NCBI GenBank assembly: GCA_049606855.1
Contig: JBMYVY010000003.1
Span: 62,001 to 126,000, forward strand
DNA from: JBELHR01 sp049606855
GTDB lineage: Bacteria > Bacteroidota > Bacteroidia > Flavobacteriales > Flavobacteriaceae
Direction: 5' to 3'
Length of the DNA stretch: 64,000 nt
The translations under genes were made by a program, and so were the position numbers. The notes beneath the pieces are model-generated. The model was not told the DNA's origin and ran no database searches. It saw only the letters and a list, made by a program, of their open reading frames with translations. Shown here one piece after another: positions 41,590 through 49,856 of the stretch (position 1 is the stretch's first letter; each line of letters starts with the position of its first letter).

Positions 41590-44181
41590 TTAAGCGGAGT
41601 TTCTTGCTGCATTGGTGTTTCCAAATAATGAACGCGTCACAATTTTTTCGAACACTTCTTGAATTTCAGGATCAATGCTCTCTCCTTGTTTTTCCATATC
41701 CTGAATTTTCTTTAGTGCAAATTGCTGTATGGTCAACAAAGGCATTACAATAGACTCTCTGATTTTTATTGAAGCTCTACCATCCGGCATATTTTCCATT
41801 AATTCTGAATGCCCGGAAACTTCCAACAATAATCTTTTGGTCAATACATATTCATCGTGAATAATTTTCCAAAATTCACCAAACTCGGGATCCTTTTCCA
41901 TGTATTGAGTTAAACCAAAGAATGATTTAGTCAAAGACATCATGGAGTTCTCCATAAGCGTTTTAAAGAATTTACTGCTTCGATAAAGCATCTTTACTTC
42001 TCCAAGTCTTCCTTGGTCCTCATATGCTTTTAAAGCAGTCCCAAGGCCATAATAACCAGGAACATTTTGCTTGAGTTGTGACCAAGATCCAACAAATGGA
42101 ATTGCTCTCAAATCACCAAAATCCAATTCCTTAGAAGTTGATCTTTTCGATGGGCGCGAACCAATATTTGCTTTACCGTAGAATTTAAGCGTACTCATTC
42201 GTTCCAAATATGGAATGAAAAGTTTATGGCTCTTAAAGTCTTCATAGGTTTTGTAACTTTTTTCAGCTAAATCTTGAATAATTACGCGCTCCTCAGAATT
42301 AAACTCAATTCTATCTTCGCTAAATAATTTATTTGATAATCCAGAGCTTAATAGCTGCTCTAAATTATATCGTGATGATTTTTGGGTTCCAAAATTCGAA
42401 CTGATCGTTTGCCCTTGGATGGTGAGCTGCACCTCTTTAGTTTCAATAGAGCTCCCCAATGAGCTATAAAATTGATGCGTTTTACCCCCACCTCGTGCAG
42501 GCGGTCCTCCACGACCATCAAAGAACAACACACTGATTCCATACATTCTTGATATAGCGGTAAGCGTTTCTTTTGCCTTAAAGATAGACCAATTGGCCAT
42601 CAAATAACCTCCATCCTTTGTTCCATCAGAATATCCCAGCATAATGGTTTGAGTGTTATTTCGTTGCTTTAAATGTTCGCGATATTCTGGGATTTCATAA
42701 AGTGTCTTCATAACCTCTTGAGCAACTTTTAAATCATCGATGGTTTCAAAAAGTGGAATTACATCCACAGGAAGATCACCACCAAACCCAGATAAATTAA
42801 GCATAGCAAATGTTTGCATCATATTCAATGCCGTTTGATTATTGGAAATTATGTAGCGATTCGCTCCTTTTTCACCATTACTTTCTTGAATTTCTTGGAG
42901 GGCCTTGATTGATCCTAAGGTTTTGAGCACCATATCATCAGAAAATAGGCTCAAATCTAAATCCCCTTTAACAGTTGCTAGGAAGTGGGTTTGTTTATCT
43001 GCATCCCACCTACTGTAATCTGCTGGAAATGTTTTATCCCCACTTGCTTGAAGATCCGAAACAATTTGAGTGAAAACTGTATGGTGAACTCTTGAATCTT
43101 GTCTGATGTCAAGGGTCGCAAAGTGCATTCCGAACATTTTGATCTTTGTGATGAAACTATTGATTTCCTCTAAGTACAAACTGTTGTGTTGACTGATAAC
43201 CAGATCCTTAATCTGAAGCATGCTCGACAGCAATTCATCCTGAGTGATGTACATGGTTCCCTTTCGAGAAGTCGCTCCGTTCCAAAGCCTGGTCTCTACA
43301 TCAATTATTTTATCGTAAACTCCTTTGAAGGTGAGTTTTTTTCTGAGCGCCTTAGCATCTCTATAATAATTTTTTAAAAGCGTTAAACGCAATTTTTTTG
43401 CCACATCAACAGTTGTTTGTTCTGTTACAAATGGATTACCATCCCGATCTCCTCCCGGCCAAAACCCAAGTTGGATCACCTCATGATTCAATTCTTCACC
43501 GTTGAGAATAGAATCTTGAACATAGTCAAAAATTGCCCCAACTGAGTAATAAAAAATATTTTCTAAATACCAAATAAGACTTTTGGCTTCATCATAGGGA
43601 GTCGGTTTTTCTTTATTGAAAAATGCAGTTTTCCCCAACTGAGCCAGAAGCTCTTGAATTCTTTTCAAGTTATCTTTTTCTATGGCTTTTGATAATTCTG
43701 TAATAATACCTAAAACAGTTCCAGGATAGAATTGAGTCGGGTGAGCAGTAAGTACAATTCGTGTTGAAAATTCTCGTATGAATTTTTTCAAGTCTCTTTT
43801 CTTCCCGGCCTGGGCGGCAAGCTCTTTAATACCTCTTAAGGTACCAACACCTTCCATGTTGTTAACAATAGGAAATGCAGCATCTTCGATAGCATCGAAC
43901 AACACAATTTGCCTTTCGATGTATTGTATAAATTGAAATAAGGTATCAATACGATCTTTTTCTTCTATTGAAGGGAAGTATTGTTCAAAAAAATCAACCA
44001 CGATATCTGTTGGGGTTTTCCCTTCTTTAAATCCTTCCTCGCACAATTCGTGAAATAAAGGAAGATAGAGTCCTGTTTTTGAAGCTTCCTCATAAGGTAA
44101 GGAAGTAAAAATACTATTATAGATGTTGAACTTAGATAAAACGTGTTCGTTAAATCGATTAAGTTTTGATACTCTTGCCAT
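41590..44181 (-). CDS. ppc: Phosphoenolpyruvate carboxylase
   Basis: An 863-residue anaplerotic enzyme that makes oxaloacetate from phosphoenolpyruvate and bicarbonate. Catalytic and binding motifs are present in order: VLTAHPTQ, GFWPGGDRDGNPFV, MLGYSDGTKDGGY, FFDGRGGPPARGGG, GSRPSKR and PFVGSWSQ. The C-terminus reads NTNAARNSA rather than the usual RNTG, a small change in a region close to the active site in known enzymes. It is monocistronic, with a possible TAAATTTG -7 box at 44206-44199 and a structured 3' region before its terminator. Confidence 0.97.
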   Translation of the reverse strand: MARVSKLNRFNEHVLSKFNIYNSIFTSLPYEEASKTGLYLPLFHELCEEGFKEGKTPTDIVVDFFEQYFPSIEEKDRIDTLFQFIQYIERQIVLFDAIEDAAFPIVNNMEGVGTLRGIKELAAQAGKKRDLKKFIREFSTRIVLTAHPTQFYPGTVLGIITELSKAIEKDNLKRIQELLAQLGKTAFFNKEKPTPYDEAKSLIWYLENIFYYSVGAIFDYVQDSILNGEELNHEVIQLGFWPGGDRDGNPFVTEQTTVDVAKKLRLTLLKNYYRDAKALRKKLTFKGVYDKIIDVETRLWNGATSRKGTMYITQDELLSSMLQIKDLVISQHNSLYLEEINSFITKIKMFGMHFATLDIRQDSRVHHTVFTQIVSDLQASGDKTFPADYSRWDADKQTHFLATVKGDLDLSLFSDDMVLKTLGSIKALQEIQESNGEKGANRYIISNNQTALNMMQTFAMLNLSGFGGDLPVDVIPLFETIDDLKVAQEVMKTLYEIPEYREHLKQRNNTQTIMLGYSDGTKDGGYLMANWSIFKAKETLTAISRMYGISVLFFDGRGGPPARGGGKTHQFYSSLGSSIETKEVQLTIQGQTISSNFGTQKSSRYNLEQLLSSGLSNKLFSEDRIEFNSEERVIIQDLAEKSYKTYEDFKSHKLFIPYLERMSTLKFYGKANIGSRPSKRSTSKELDFGDLRAIPFVGSWSQLKQNVPGYYGLGTALKAYEDQGRLGEVKMLYRSSKFFKTLMENSMMSLTKSFFGLTQYMEKDPEFGEFWKIIHDEYVLTKRLLLEVSGHSELMENMPDGRASIKIRESIVMPLLTIQQFALKKIQDMEKQGESIDPEIQEVFEKIVTRSLFGNTNAARNSA

Positions 44182-44307
44182 AATAATTCTGTTTTACACA
44201 AATTTACAAATTTGTTAAGCTGTCCTAGAATTAATAAGAAAAAAATACGAAACCGTTTTCCTTGTTATACATTAAACAATAGCTGCCTTGATTCAATGTG
44301 AATTCAT

Positions 44308-44340
44308 AAAAAAAAAGCCCCAAACATGGGGCTTTTTTTA
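44308..44340 (-). terminator. Terminator of the pabB-tilS-dsbD unit
   Basis: AGCCCC/GGGGCT core extended by A/T pairs, loop AAACAT, T run on the minus transcript. It overlaps the dsbD stop codon. Confidence 0.88.
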
Positions 44341-46290
44341 TTTAAAGTTCTTAAGTCCATCTCTTAGCCAAGAGAGGTAATCTTCGATATCCGGGTTATA
44401 GGCACTTGGAGCATTTAAGTTTTCTTCATTTAGGTCGATCAAAACGTAATATGGCTGTGCATTTGCTTTGTATCGCTGAATTTGGAATTCACTCCACTTT
44501 TTTCCAATACTCTTTACTTTTTTACCACTAATTTCTGAGATATATTGTTCGTTTTCTGGTAAATCACGTTTATCGTCTACATAAAGTGAAATAAGTACTA
44601 AATCATTATTTAGAACTTGAAGTACTTCAGGATCAGACCAAACATTGTCCTCCATTTTACGACAATTTACACAGGCGTGACCAGTGAAGTCAATCATAAT
44701 TGGTTTATTTACCTTTTGAGCATATGCCAATCCCTTTTCATAATCCTTAAAGGCCATTATTCCATGAGGACCTGCATGAGCTCCTTCCGGCCAATCTTTA
44801 TGATCTCCACCAAGGTTAGATGATCCTCCGCCAATTCCCATCGGAGATTCTGCATAGTTTTTTGGAGGTGGGAAACCGCTGATAAGTTTTAGGGGTGCTC
44901 CCCAGAGTCCAGGAATTAAATAGATTGTAAAGGTCAAAGTTACCAAAGCCAAGGATAAACGACCCACTGAAATATGATTCAATGGAGAATCATGTGGTAA
45001 CCTAATTTTCCCAAGCAAATACAAACTAAGTACACCAAAAATAGCTACCCAAATAGCAATAAAGACTTCGCGCTCCAACAAGTGTAACTGAAGCACTAAA
45101 TCTGCATTTGACAGGAATTTAAAGGCAAAAGCCAATTCCAAAAATCCTAAAAAGACTTTTACTGTATTTAACCAACCTCCTGAATTTGGAAGGCTATTCA
45201 TCCATCCAGGAAATGCCGCAAATAAAGTAAATGGAAGCGCAATTGCTAATGAGAATCCAAACATTCCAACAGTCGGAGCTAAACCTCCCAATGTAGCAGA
45301 TTCAACAAGTAATGTTCCAACAATTGGACCCGTGCATGAAAATGAAACAATAGCTAAGGCAAGAGCCATAAACATAATTCCAATTATTCCTCCTCGATCG
45401 GCCTGCTTGTCTACTTTATTGGCCCATGATTGAGGTAACATGATTTCAAAGGCTCCAAGGAATGAAAAGGCAAAAACAATTAATAGCACAAAGAATATCA
45501 GGTTAAACCAAACGTTTGTTGATAATGCATTCAAAGCATCTGCTCCAAAAGCCCATGTTACAATTGTGCCTAATAAAACATAAAGAACGATGATTGAAAG
45601 ACCATAGATAACGGCGTTTCGAACTCCCGCTGCACGAGTTTTTGAGGTTTTTGTGAAAAAACTAACAGTCATTGGAATCATTGGAAATACACATGGCGTC
45701 AGTAGGGCAACAAATCCAGATAAAAATGCAATGATAAAGATTCCCCATAAAGATCTTTCTTCTTGGGATTCAGGCTCTGCTATTTGCTTTACCTCTTTTA
45801 CATCGCTATTTTCACCATTGGCAGCTGTGGCTTTTGACAAATCAAAACTCAATTCGACCTCGTCAGGAGGTAGGCATTGGGTATCATCACAAACCATGAA
45901 ATAAACCGACCCTTGAATTATATTTGTAGAATCTGATTCAATTTGTTGAACAAATTTAGCCTTGTTTTCAAAAAATTTAATGTCCATTTGGAACACTTGA
46001 TCAAATGACTCATGACCATCACCTTCTAAAGTTGAACCAACTAAATTTTGTCCATTTTCTGAGCTCAATATATAATTGAATTCAGTGGGTATAGGACCAT
46101 TATCTGGATCTGGGATTACTTGAGAATATACATGCCACCCTGTCTCAATAGATGCAGTTGTGATCAGGTTATACGTGTTTTTTCCAGTTTTTTCTACTCT
46201 TGTATTCCAGGAAACGGGGTCATAAATCTGAGCTTGAGAAGCAGTTAATCCTAAAATTAAAAAGCTAAATAGGGTAATGAGTTTTTTCAT
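44338..46290 (-). CDS. Thiol:disulfide interchange protein DsbD-like
   Basis: A 650-residue three-part protein that carries reducing power from cytoplasmic thioredoxin to the periplasm. Signal peptide (1-20), N-terminal periplasmic domain with the CDDTQC cysteine pair (about 130-145), a CcdA-like membrane core (about 180-450) with LTPCVFPMIPMTV and SFSCTGPIVGTLL cysteines, then a periplasmic thioredoxin domain with HACVNCRKME. Probable targets include cytochrome c maturation, which fits the multiheme proteins of the act operon. Its ATG overlaps the tilS stop by 4 bases. Confidence 0.92.
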   Translation of the reverse strand: MKKLITLFSFLILGLTASQAQIYDPVSWNTRVEKTGKNTYNLITTASIETGWHVYSQVIPDPDNGPIPTEFNYILSSENGQNLVGSTLEGDGHESFDQVFQMDIKFFENKAKFVQQIESDSTNIIQGSVYFMVCDDTQCLPPDEVELSFDLSKATAANGENSDVKEVKQIAEPESQEERSLWGIFIIAFLSGFVALLTPCVFPMIPMTVSFFTKTSKTRAAGVRNAVIYGLSIIVLYVLLGTIVTWAFGADALNALSTNVWFNLIFFVLLIVFAFSFLGAFEIMLPQSWANKVDKQADRGGIIGIMFMALALAIVSFSCTGPIVGTLLVESATLGGLAPTVGMFGFSLAIALPFTLFAAFPGWMNSLPNSGGWLNTVKVFLGFLELAFAFKFLSNADLVLQLHLLEREVFIAIWVAIFGVLSLYLLGKIRLPHDSPLNHISVGRLSLALVTLTFTIYLIPGLWGAPLKLISGFPPPKNYAESPMGIGGGSSNLGGDHKDWPEGAHAGPHGIMAFKDYEKGLAYAQKVNKPIMIDFTGHACVNCRKMEDNVWSDPEVLQVLNNDLVLISLYVDDKRDLPENEQYISEISGKKVKSIGKKWSEFQIQRYKANAQPYYVLIDLNEENLNAPSAYNPDIEDYLSWLRDGLKNFK

Positions 46291-47543
46291 TTTTCTATAA
46301 GTGTAATTCGTATTTGTTCTTCTTTATTTTTGCCTATATAACGCTGATCTCTTCGATCACCAATAATCCAAACAATATCTTCATCGGTGCACAACAGTTG
46401 AATCCGCTGTTTTTCGATGATTGATATTTTATTGTCCCGAAAATAAGCACTTAATTTCTTTTTGCCATTTGAACTTTCAGGGTAAAAGTAGTCTCCATTT
46501 TTCCAATTTCTTACATGCAAGTTTTGATTTAACAATTCTTTAGTAAGAAATACTTCTTTATCGCCTGTATGCTCATTTGACACCAGAATTTCAAATTTAG
46601 GTGAAAAGTAGGGCTTATTTTTATCTTGTAAAATTAGTACCTCTCTATCCTTAACAAGTTTGAAGTTTTCGTTTTCAAGGAACTTACCACTTTGAGTTTT
46701 TGTCAGATTCATTAAATCATGGACATTGTGAAAACCAAATTTATTGAACAGGCCATATAAAAGAGCTTCGTTATCTAATTTTTCACAAGGGTAGAGGCTG
46801 AGGTCGGCATAGTGTTCATGAGGCTTTTTTAATTCTAGTTCTTTCTCTTTTAAATAGGCATCGCTAAGGGCTTTGCTATGACTTAAATGTGATAAGGTAT
46901 CTGAAAAACTTTGCGCTAAACTCGGGTTAATTTCTTTTAATTTAGGAACGATTTGATGCCTAATTTTATTACGCAAATACTTATCTGAAGCATTACTTAA
47001 ATCCTCCCTCCAATGAAGTTCATTTTCGAGGGCAAATGTTTCGATGTCTTTTCTAGAAAAATGTCCTAGAGGCCTTCTGATCCAACTCTGTTTTGAGGGG
47101 ATTCCAAGAAGACCTTCTATACCTGTCCCTCTAGTGAAATTAATCAAAAAAGTCTCCAGGCTGTCATCTAAATGATGGGCAGTTATAAGGTAATTATAAT
47201 CTTCTTTAGTCCTTAATTCCTCAAACCATTTGTACCTCAGTTCTCTTGCTGCAAGCTGAGTACTCAATTTGTTGTTTTTTGCAAATCCCTCTGTTTCAAA
47301 TCGAATGCTATGGACTTCAATCCCCAAGGCTAGACCGAGGTCTTTTACAAAATATTCATCCTTTAAGCTTTCTTCACCTCGGAGTTGAAAATTGCAATGT
47401 GCCAAAGCAAAATTTAATTGAGCTTGATGCATGAGATAAGCGGCAACCACAGAATCCACTCCACCTGAAATCGCCAAAAGGCTTTTTCCATCGATTAATT
47501 CAGGGAAATTTGTCAATAAATTGTTGCGGAATTCTTGAACCAT
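46287..47543 (-). CDS. tilS: tRNA(Ile)-lysidine synthase
   Basis: A 418-residue N-type ATP pyrophosphatase that converts C34 of tRNA-Ile2 to lysidine so that AUA is read correctly. The P-loop is LAISGGVDSVVAAYL, followed by HCNFQLRGEES, TAHHLDDSLETFLI and GLLGIP. C-terminal TilS domains end in QIRITLIEK. The ATG at 47543 is preferred; it leaves a 10-base gap to pabB, whereas a longer frame from 47576 would overlap pabB by 23 bases. It is in one unit with pabB upstream and dsbD downstream. Confidence 0.95.
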   Translation of the reverse strand: MVQEFRNNLLTNFPELIDGKSLLAISGGVDSVVAAYLMHQAQLNFALAHCNFQLRGEESLKDEYFVKDLGLALGIEVHSIRFETEGFAKNNKLSTQLAARELRYKWFEELRTKEDYNYLITAHHLDDSLETFLINFTRGTGIEGLLGIPSKQSWIRRPLGHFSRKDIETFALENELHWREDLSNASDKYLRNKIRHQIVPKLKEINPSLAQSFSDTLSHLSHSKALSDAYLKEKELELKKPHEHYADLSLYPCEKLDNEALLYGLFNKFGFHNVHDLMNLTKTQSGKFLENENFKLVKDREVLILQDKNKPYFSPKFEILVSNEHTGDKEVFLTKELLNQNLHVRNWKNGDYFYPESSNGKKKLSAYFRDNKISIIEKQRIQLLCTDEDIVWIIGDRRDQRYIGKNKEEQIRITLIEK

Positions 47544-47553
47544 AAAGCCAAAA

Positions 47554-48840
47554 TTACACAATTCCTGTGAGAACATCTTTCATTGCCTTTGCTTTGATCA
47601 GACACTCTTCATATTCTTGTTCAGCTTGAGCACCGTCTGTGATTGCGGAGCCAACCGAGTAGGAGAGGTAATTTGATTGGGAATTGTAGAGTATACTTCT
47701 AATGACCACATTGAAATCAAAATCTCCCGATTCGGTAATATAGCCGACTGCTCCTGAATACAAACCTCTTTTACTAATTTCTAATTTTTCTATTAATTCA
47801 AGAGCAGACTTTTTTGGTGCTCCAGTCATGCTGCCCATTGGAAAGAGGTCTTTTATAATGTTTTCACTAGAAATACTTGGTTTAGCAAGAGCCTCTACCG
47901 TCGAAATCATTTGATGGACCTGTTTAAAACTATAGACCTTACACAGTTCTTTAACCTGAACAGACCCTTTTTCTGCAATTCGGGATAAGTCATTGCGCAC
48001 CAAGTCAACAATCATGATGTTTTCGGCCCGCTCTTTTTCGTTGTTTTCAAGTTTTTCGATTAAGATCCTGTCCTCTTGACTATCTAATGACCTTTTTGAA
48101 GTTCCTTTTATCGGCTGAGAAATTACGTTTCGTCCCTTTTTTTGAACAAATCGTTCTGGTGATGCTGATATTAAAACTTGATTTTGCATCTTCATAAAAA
48201 CTGAAAAAGGAGCCAATGAAATCTCATTTAATTTTTGATAGGTTTGGGCCAGTGGAAGTGAAGAAACCTCAGTGTAAAATTCTTGACAGAAATTTGCCTC
48301 GTACAGATCTCCTCTTTTGATGTGTTTTTTTAATTGATTTACACGATCGAGATATTCTCGCTTGTTCATCCGTGCATGAATCTGAATATCTAATGGTTTA
48401 TTAGCTGGAATTTCTGTGCCCACTATTTTTTGAAAATCTTTAAGAGCTTCATTTTGGGAAGCATAATGAAAGCAAATTTCTGATGCTGAAATCTTAATTA
48501 TTTTTTCCGCTTGAAAAAATCGTAAATCGTCAAAATAAAGACCATCATAGTTGGCTGAAGAAGTAGAGAACAGTTCATTTTTTAAGTCGTAACTAAGGTA
48601 CCCAAAAACAGTATCCTGAACTTTATTTCTAAAGCGATTAAGCGCTTCAAATGAATGATTAGTGTCTTTTAGTTTGATCTCGCCTCGATTCCCAATGGCC
48701 GCAGTGGCCTCAAATTGACTGTAACCGTCTTGAAATTGATTTGAGTGAAAAAACACAAAGAACTCTTGGTTCTCTAACCAATGTACAAACTTGTAGATGT
48801 CCTTATTTGTCCAGGGAAATCGGTATTGATCTCTAATCAT
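47554..48840 (-). CDS. pabB: Aminodeoxychorismate synthase component I
   Basis: A 428-residue chorismate-utilising enzyme that makes 4-amino-4-deoxychorismate for folate. The lysine in ISQPIKGTSKR separates PabB from anthranilate synthase TrpE, where this residue is Ala. Further marks are ERAENIMIVDLVRNDL, FPMGSMTGAPK and YSGAVGYI. The ATG at 48840 is chosen, since the promoter's predicted start falls at this codon. The glutaminase partner and the lyase are not in the window. Confidence 0.93.
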   Translation of the reverse strand: MIRDQYRFPWTNKDIYKFVHWLENQEFFVFFHSNQFQDGYSQFEATAAIGNRGEIKLKDTNHSFEALNRFRNKVQDTVFGYLSYDLKNELFSTSSANYDGLYFDDLRFFQAEKIIKISASEICFHYASQNEALKDFQKIVGTEIPANKPLDIQIHARMNKREYLDRVNQLKKHIKRGDLYEANFCQEFYTEVSSLPLAQTYQKLNEISLAPFSVFMKMQNQVLISASPERFVQKKGRNVISQPIKGTSKRSLDSQEDRILIEKLENNEKERAENIMIVDLVRNDLSRIAEKGSVQVKELCKVYSFKQVHQMISTVEALAKPSISSENIIKDLFPMGSMTGAPKKSALELIEKLEISKRGLYSGAVGYITESGDFDFNVVIRSILYNSQSNYLSYSVGSAITDGAQAEQEYEECLIKAKAMKDVLTGIV

Positions 48841-48844
48841 AGAA

Positions 48845-48876
48845 CAAAAATACAACCCTTTTTAATTTTCGAGCAA
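48845..48876 (-). promoter_or_regulatory. pabB promoter
   Basis: On minus TTG, 21 bases, TATTTTTG. The -7 box ends 5 bases before the ATG at 48840, which predicts a leaderless mRNA. Confidence 0.6.
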
Positions 48877-48955
48877 CAACTTGTTAAAAATCCAACATTT
48901 TCCAAAAATATTGTTAATATTTTATCAACCAGTGACTTAGGCTAAAAATGTTTTC

Positions 48956-48963
48956 TATCTTTG
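48956..48963 (+). promoter_or_regulatory. -7 element of the arginine operon promoter
   Basis: TATCTTTG matches TAnnTTTG exactly; a consensus TTG at 19-20 bases upstream is not clear. The predicted transcript start (48968-48969) falls at the ATG of the first leader peptide, nearly 290 bases before the first enzyme gene. Confidence 0.6.
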
Positions 48964-48967
48964 TAGT

Positions 48968-49070
48968 AATGAAAACTCAAATTACATACAGGAAACCCAG
49001 TCGACGCCGCTGTACACGCAGTGAGCGCATCTAATTGACCGACCTAAACTCAAGTGTAATTTATTTCATT
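48968..49070 (+). promoter_or_regulatory. Folded arginine leader: Arg-codon hairpin and 5'-end pairing
   Basis: CGCCGCTG (49005-49012) pairs with CAGTG and GCG (49019-49027, one bulged A, one G-U), an 8-bp hairpin made from the leader peptide's Arg codons. Outside it, AATGAA and AAATTACA (48968-48973, 48979-48986) pair with TTCATT and TGTAATTT (49065-49070, 49055-49062), tying up the leader start codon. A ribosome translating the leader would have to open both. Confidence 0.6.
48969..49034 (+). CDS. Arginine-rich leader peptide 1
   Basis: A 21-codon frame from the ATG at 48969 to TAA at 49032-49034. The peptide reads MKTQITYRKP followed by SRRRCTRSERI. Six of 21 residues are Arg (8, 12-14, 17, 20), encoded AGG, CGA, CGC, CGC, CGC, CGC. 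It begins at, or within a base of, the predicted transcript start, so it would be translated as a leaderless message. Its position ahead of a full arginine operon and its composition fit a regulatory leader peptide that senses Arg-tRNA charging, as for his, trp and ilv leaders in other bacteria. Protein-level expression cannot be judged here. Confidence 0.65.
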   Translation: MKTQITYRKPSRRRCTRSERI

Positions 49071-49076
49071 ATTCCA

Positions 49077-49178
49077 ATGCTACGCATTCATTTAAATCTT
49101 TCTTATCTTTATAATAGTCTAAAAAACAGATTTTTAGACGGTCGTGTTTTGTTTCGCCGCCGCCCCTTTGGCGTATAA
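49077..49178 (+). CDS. Arginine-rich leader peptide 2
   Basis: A 33-codon frame from the ATG at 49077 to TAA at 49176-49178, 42 bases after leader peptide 1. It starts MLRIHLNLSY and ends LFRRRPFGV; Arg is at positions 3, 18, 23 and 27-29, with 27-29 encoded CGC CGC CGC. Codons 14-21 form a 9-bp hairpin (49117-49125 with 49131-49139), and the Arg triplet forms the start of the CGCC/GGCG hairpin that precedes a run of seven T. A second arginine-dense frame at the exact attenuator position argues that it is real, but a chance frame is not excluded. Confidence 0.5.
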   Translation: MLRIHLNLSYLYNSLKNRFLDGRVLFRRRPFGV

Positions 49179-49185
49179 TTTTTTT
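49155..49185 (+). terminator. Candidate attenuator of the arginine operon
   Basis: CGCC (49161-49164) pairs with GGCG (49170-49173) around CCTTT, within a GC block that stands out in AT-rich DNA, then TATAA and seven T (49179-49185). The stem is short for an intrinsic terminator, so this is tentative. Confidence 0.4.
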
Positions 49186-49254
49186 GAAGAAAGGTGAGTC
49201 CCTCTTCGCAGTAAGGAATAAAAAAACAAAACAATCATTCAAAATCATAATATC

Positions 49255-49854
49255 GTGGAGATTCTAGTTACTAATGAAACTCATGTTAAGTATGCAGAGG
49301 TAATTTGCAAAACTATTGAGGATTCAGCTAAGGTTAGAGGTACAGGTATCGCAAAGCGGACTCCTGAATATATTACCGAAAAGATTATCAAGAGCAATGG
49401 GGTAATCGCTTTAGAGAAGGGCAAGTTTGCTGGCTTCTGTTATATCGAAGCTTGGCAAGACAAGAAGTTTGTGGCCAATTCAGGACTTATTGTTCATCCC
49501 GAATTTAGAGGAAGAGGGTTGGCAAAAGACATTAAGAAGAAAATTCTGCAATATTCAGTACAAAAATTCCCTAATTCTAAGGTATTTGGAATAACCACAG
49601 GACTTGCAGTGATGAAAATAAATTACGAGCTGGGATATCAACCGGTAACATTTTCTGAATTAACAGATGATGATGCTTTTTGGAAAGGATGTCAAGCTTG
49701 TAAGAACTATGATATTTTGATGCGCAATGATCGAAAAATGTGTCTGTGTACTGGTATGTTATATCAGCCTCAAGTAAAACAGAGCATCAATAAAAAAGCA
49801 ATAGAAAAAATTAAAAAAATTACAGCTGCGTTGCGGTTGAAAACAGTAAAATAG
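49255..49854 (+). CDS. GNAT acetyltransferase heading the arginine operon (candidate N-acyl-glutamate synthase)
   Basis: A 199-residue GNAT-fold protein with a GTG start (no in-frame ATG nearby). The acyl-CoA loop is LIVHPEFRGRGLAKDI (R-x-x-G-x-G/A). A C-terminal Cys set, C146-x2-C149 and C163-x-C165, may bind a metal. As the first gene of an otherwise complete arginine operon, and with no other ArgA/ArgJ candidate, it probably acylates glutamate, with succinyl-CoA or acetyl-CoA. This is an inference from context. It lies 2 bases before argG. Confidence 0.75.
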   Translation: MEILVTNETHVKYAEVICKTIEDSAKVRGTGIAKRTPEYITEKIIKSNGVIALEKGKFAGFCYIEAWQDKKFVANSGLIVHPEFRGRGLAKDIKKKILQYSVQKFPNSKVFGITTGLAVMKINYELGYQPVTFSELTDDDAFWKGCQACKNYDILMRNDRKMCLCTGMLYQPQVKQSINKKAIEKIKKITAALRLKTVK

Positions 49855-49856
49855 AT

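Noticed and set aside
49117..49139. 9-bp hairpin GTCTAAAAA/TTTTTAGAC in the arginine leader as the terminator
   Set aside because: It is followed by GGTCGTG rather than a T run, so it was not called a terminator; it may be part of the leader fold.
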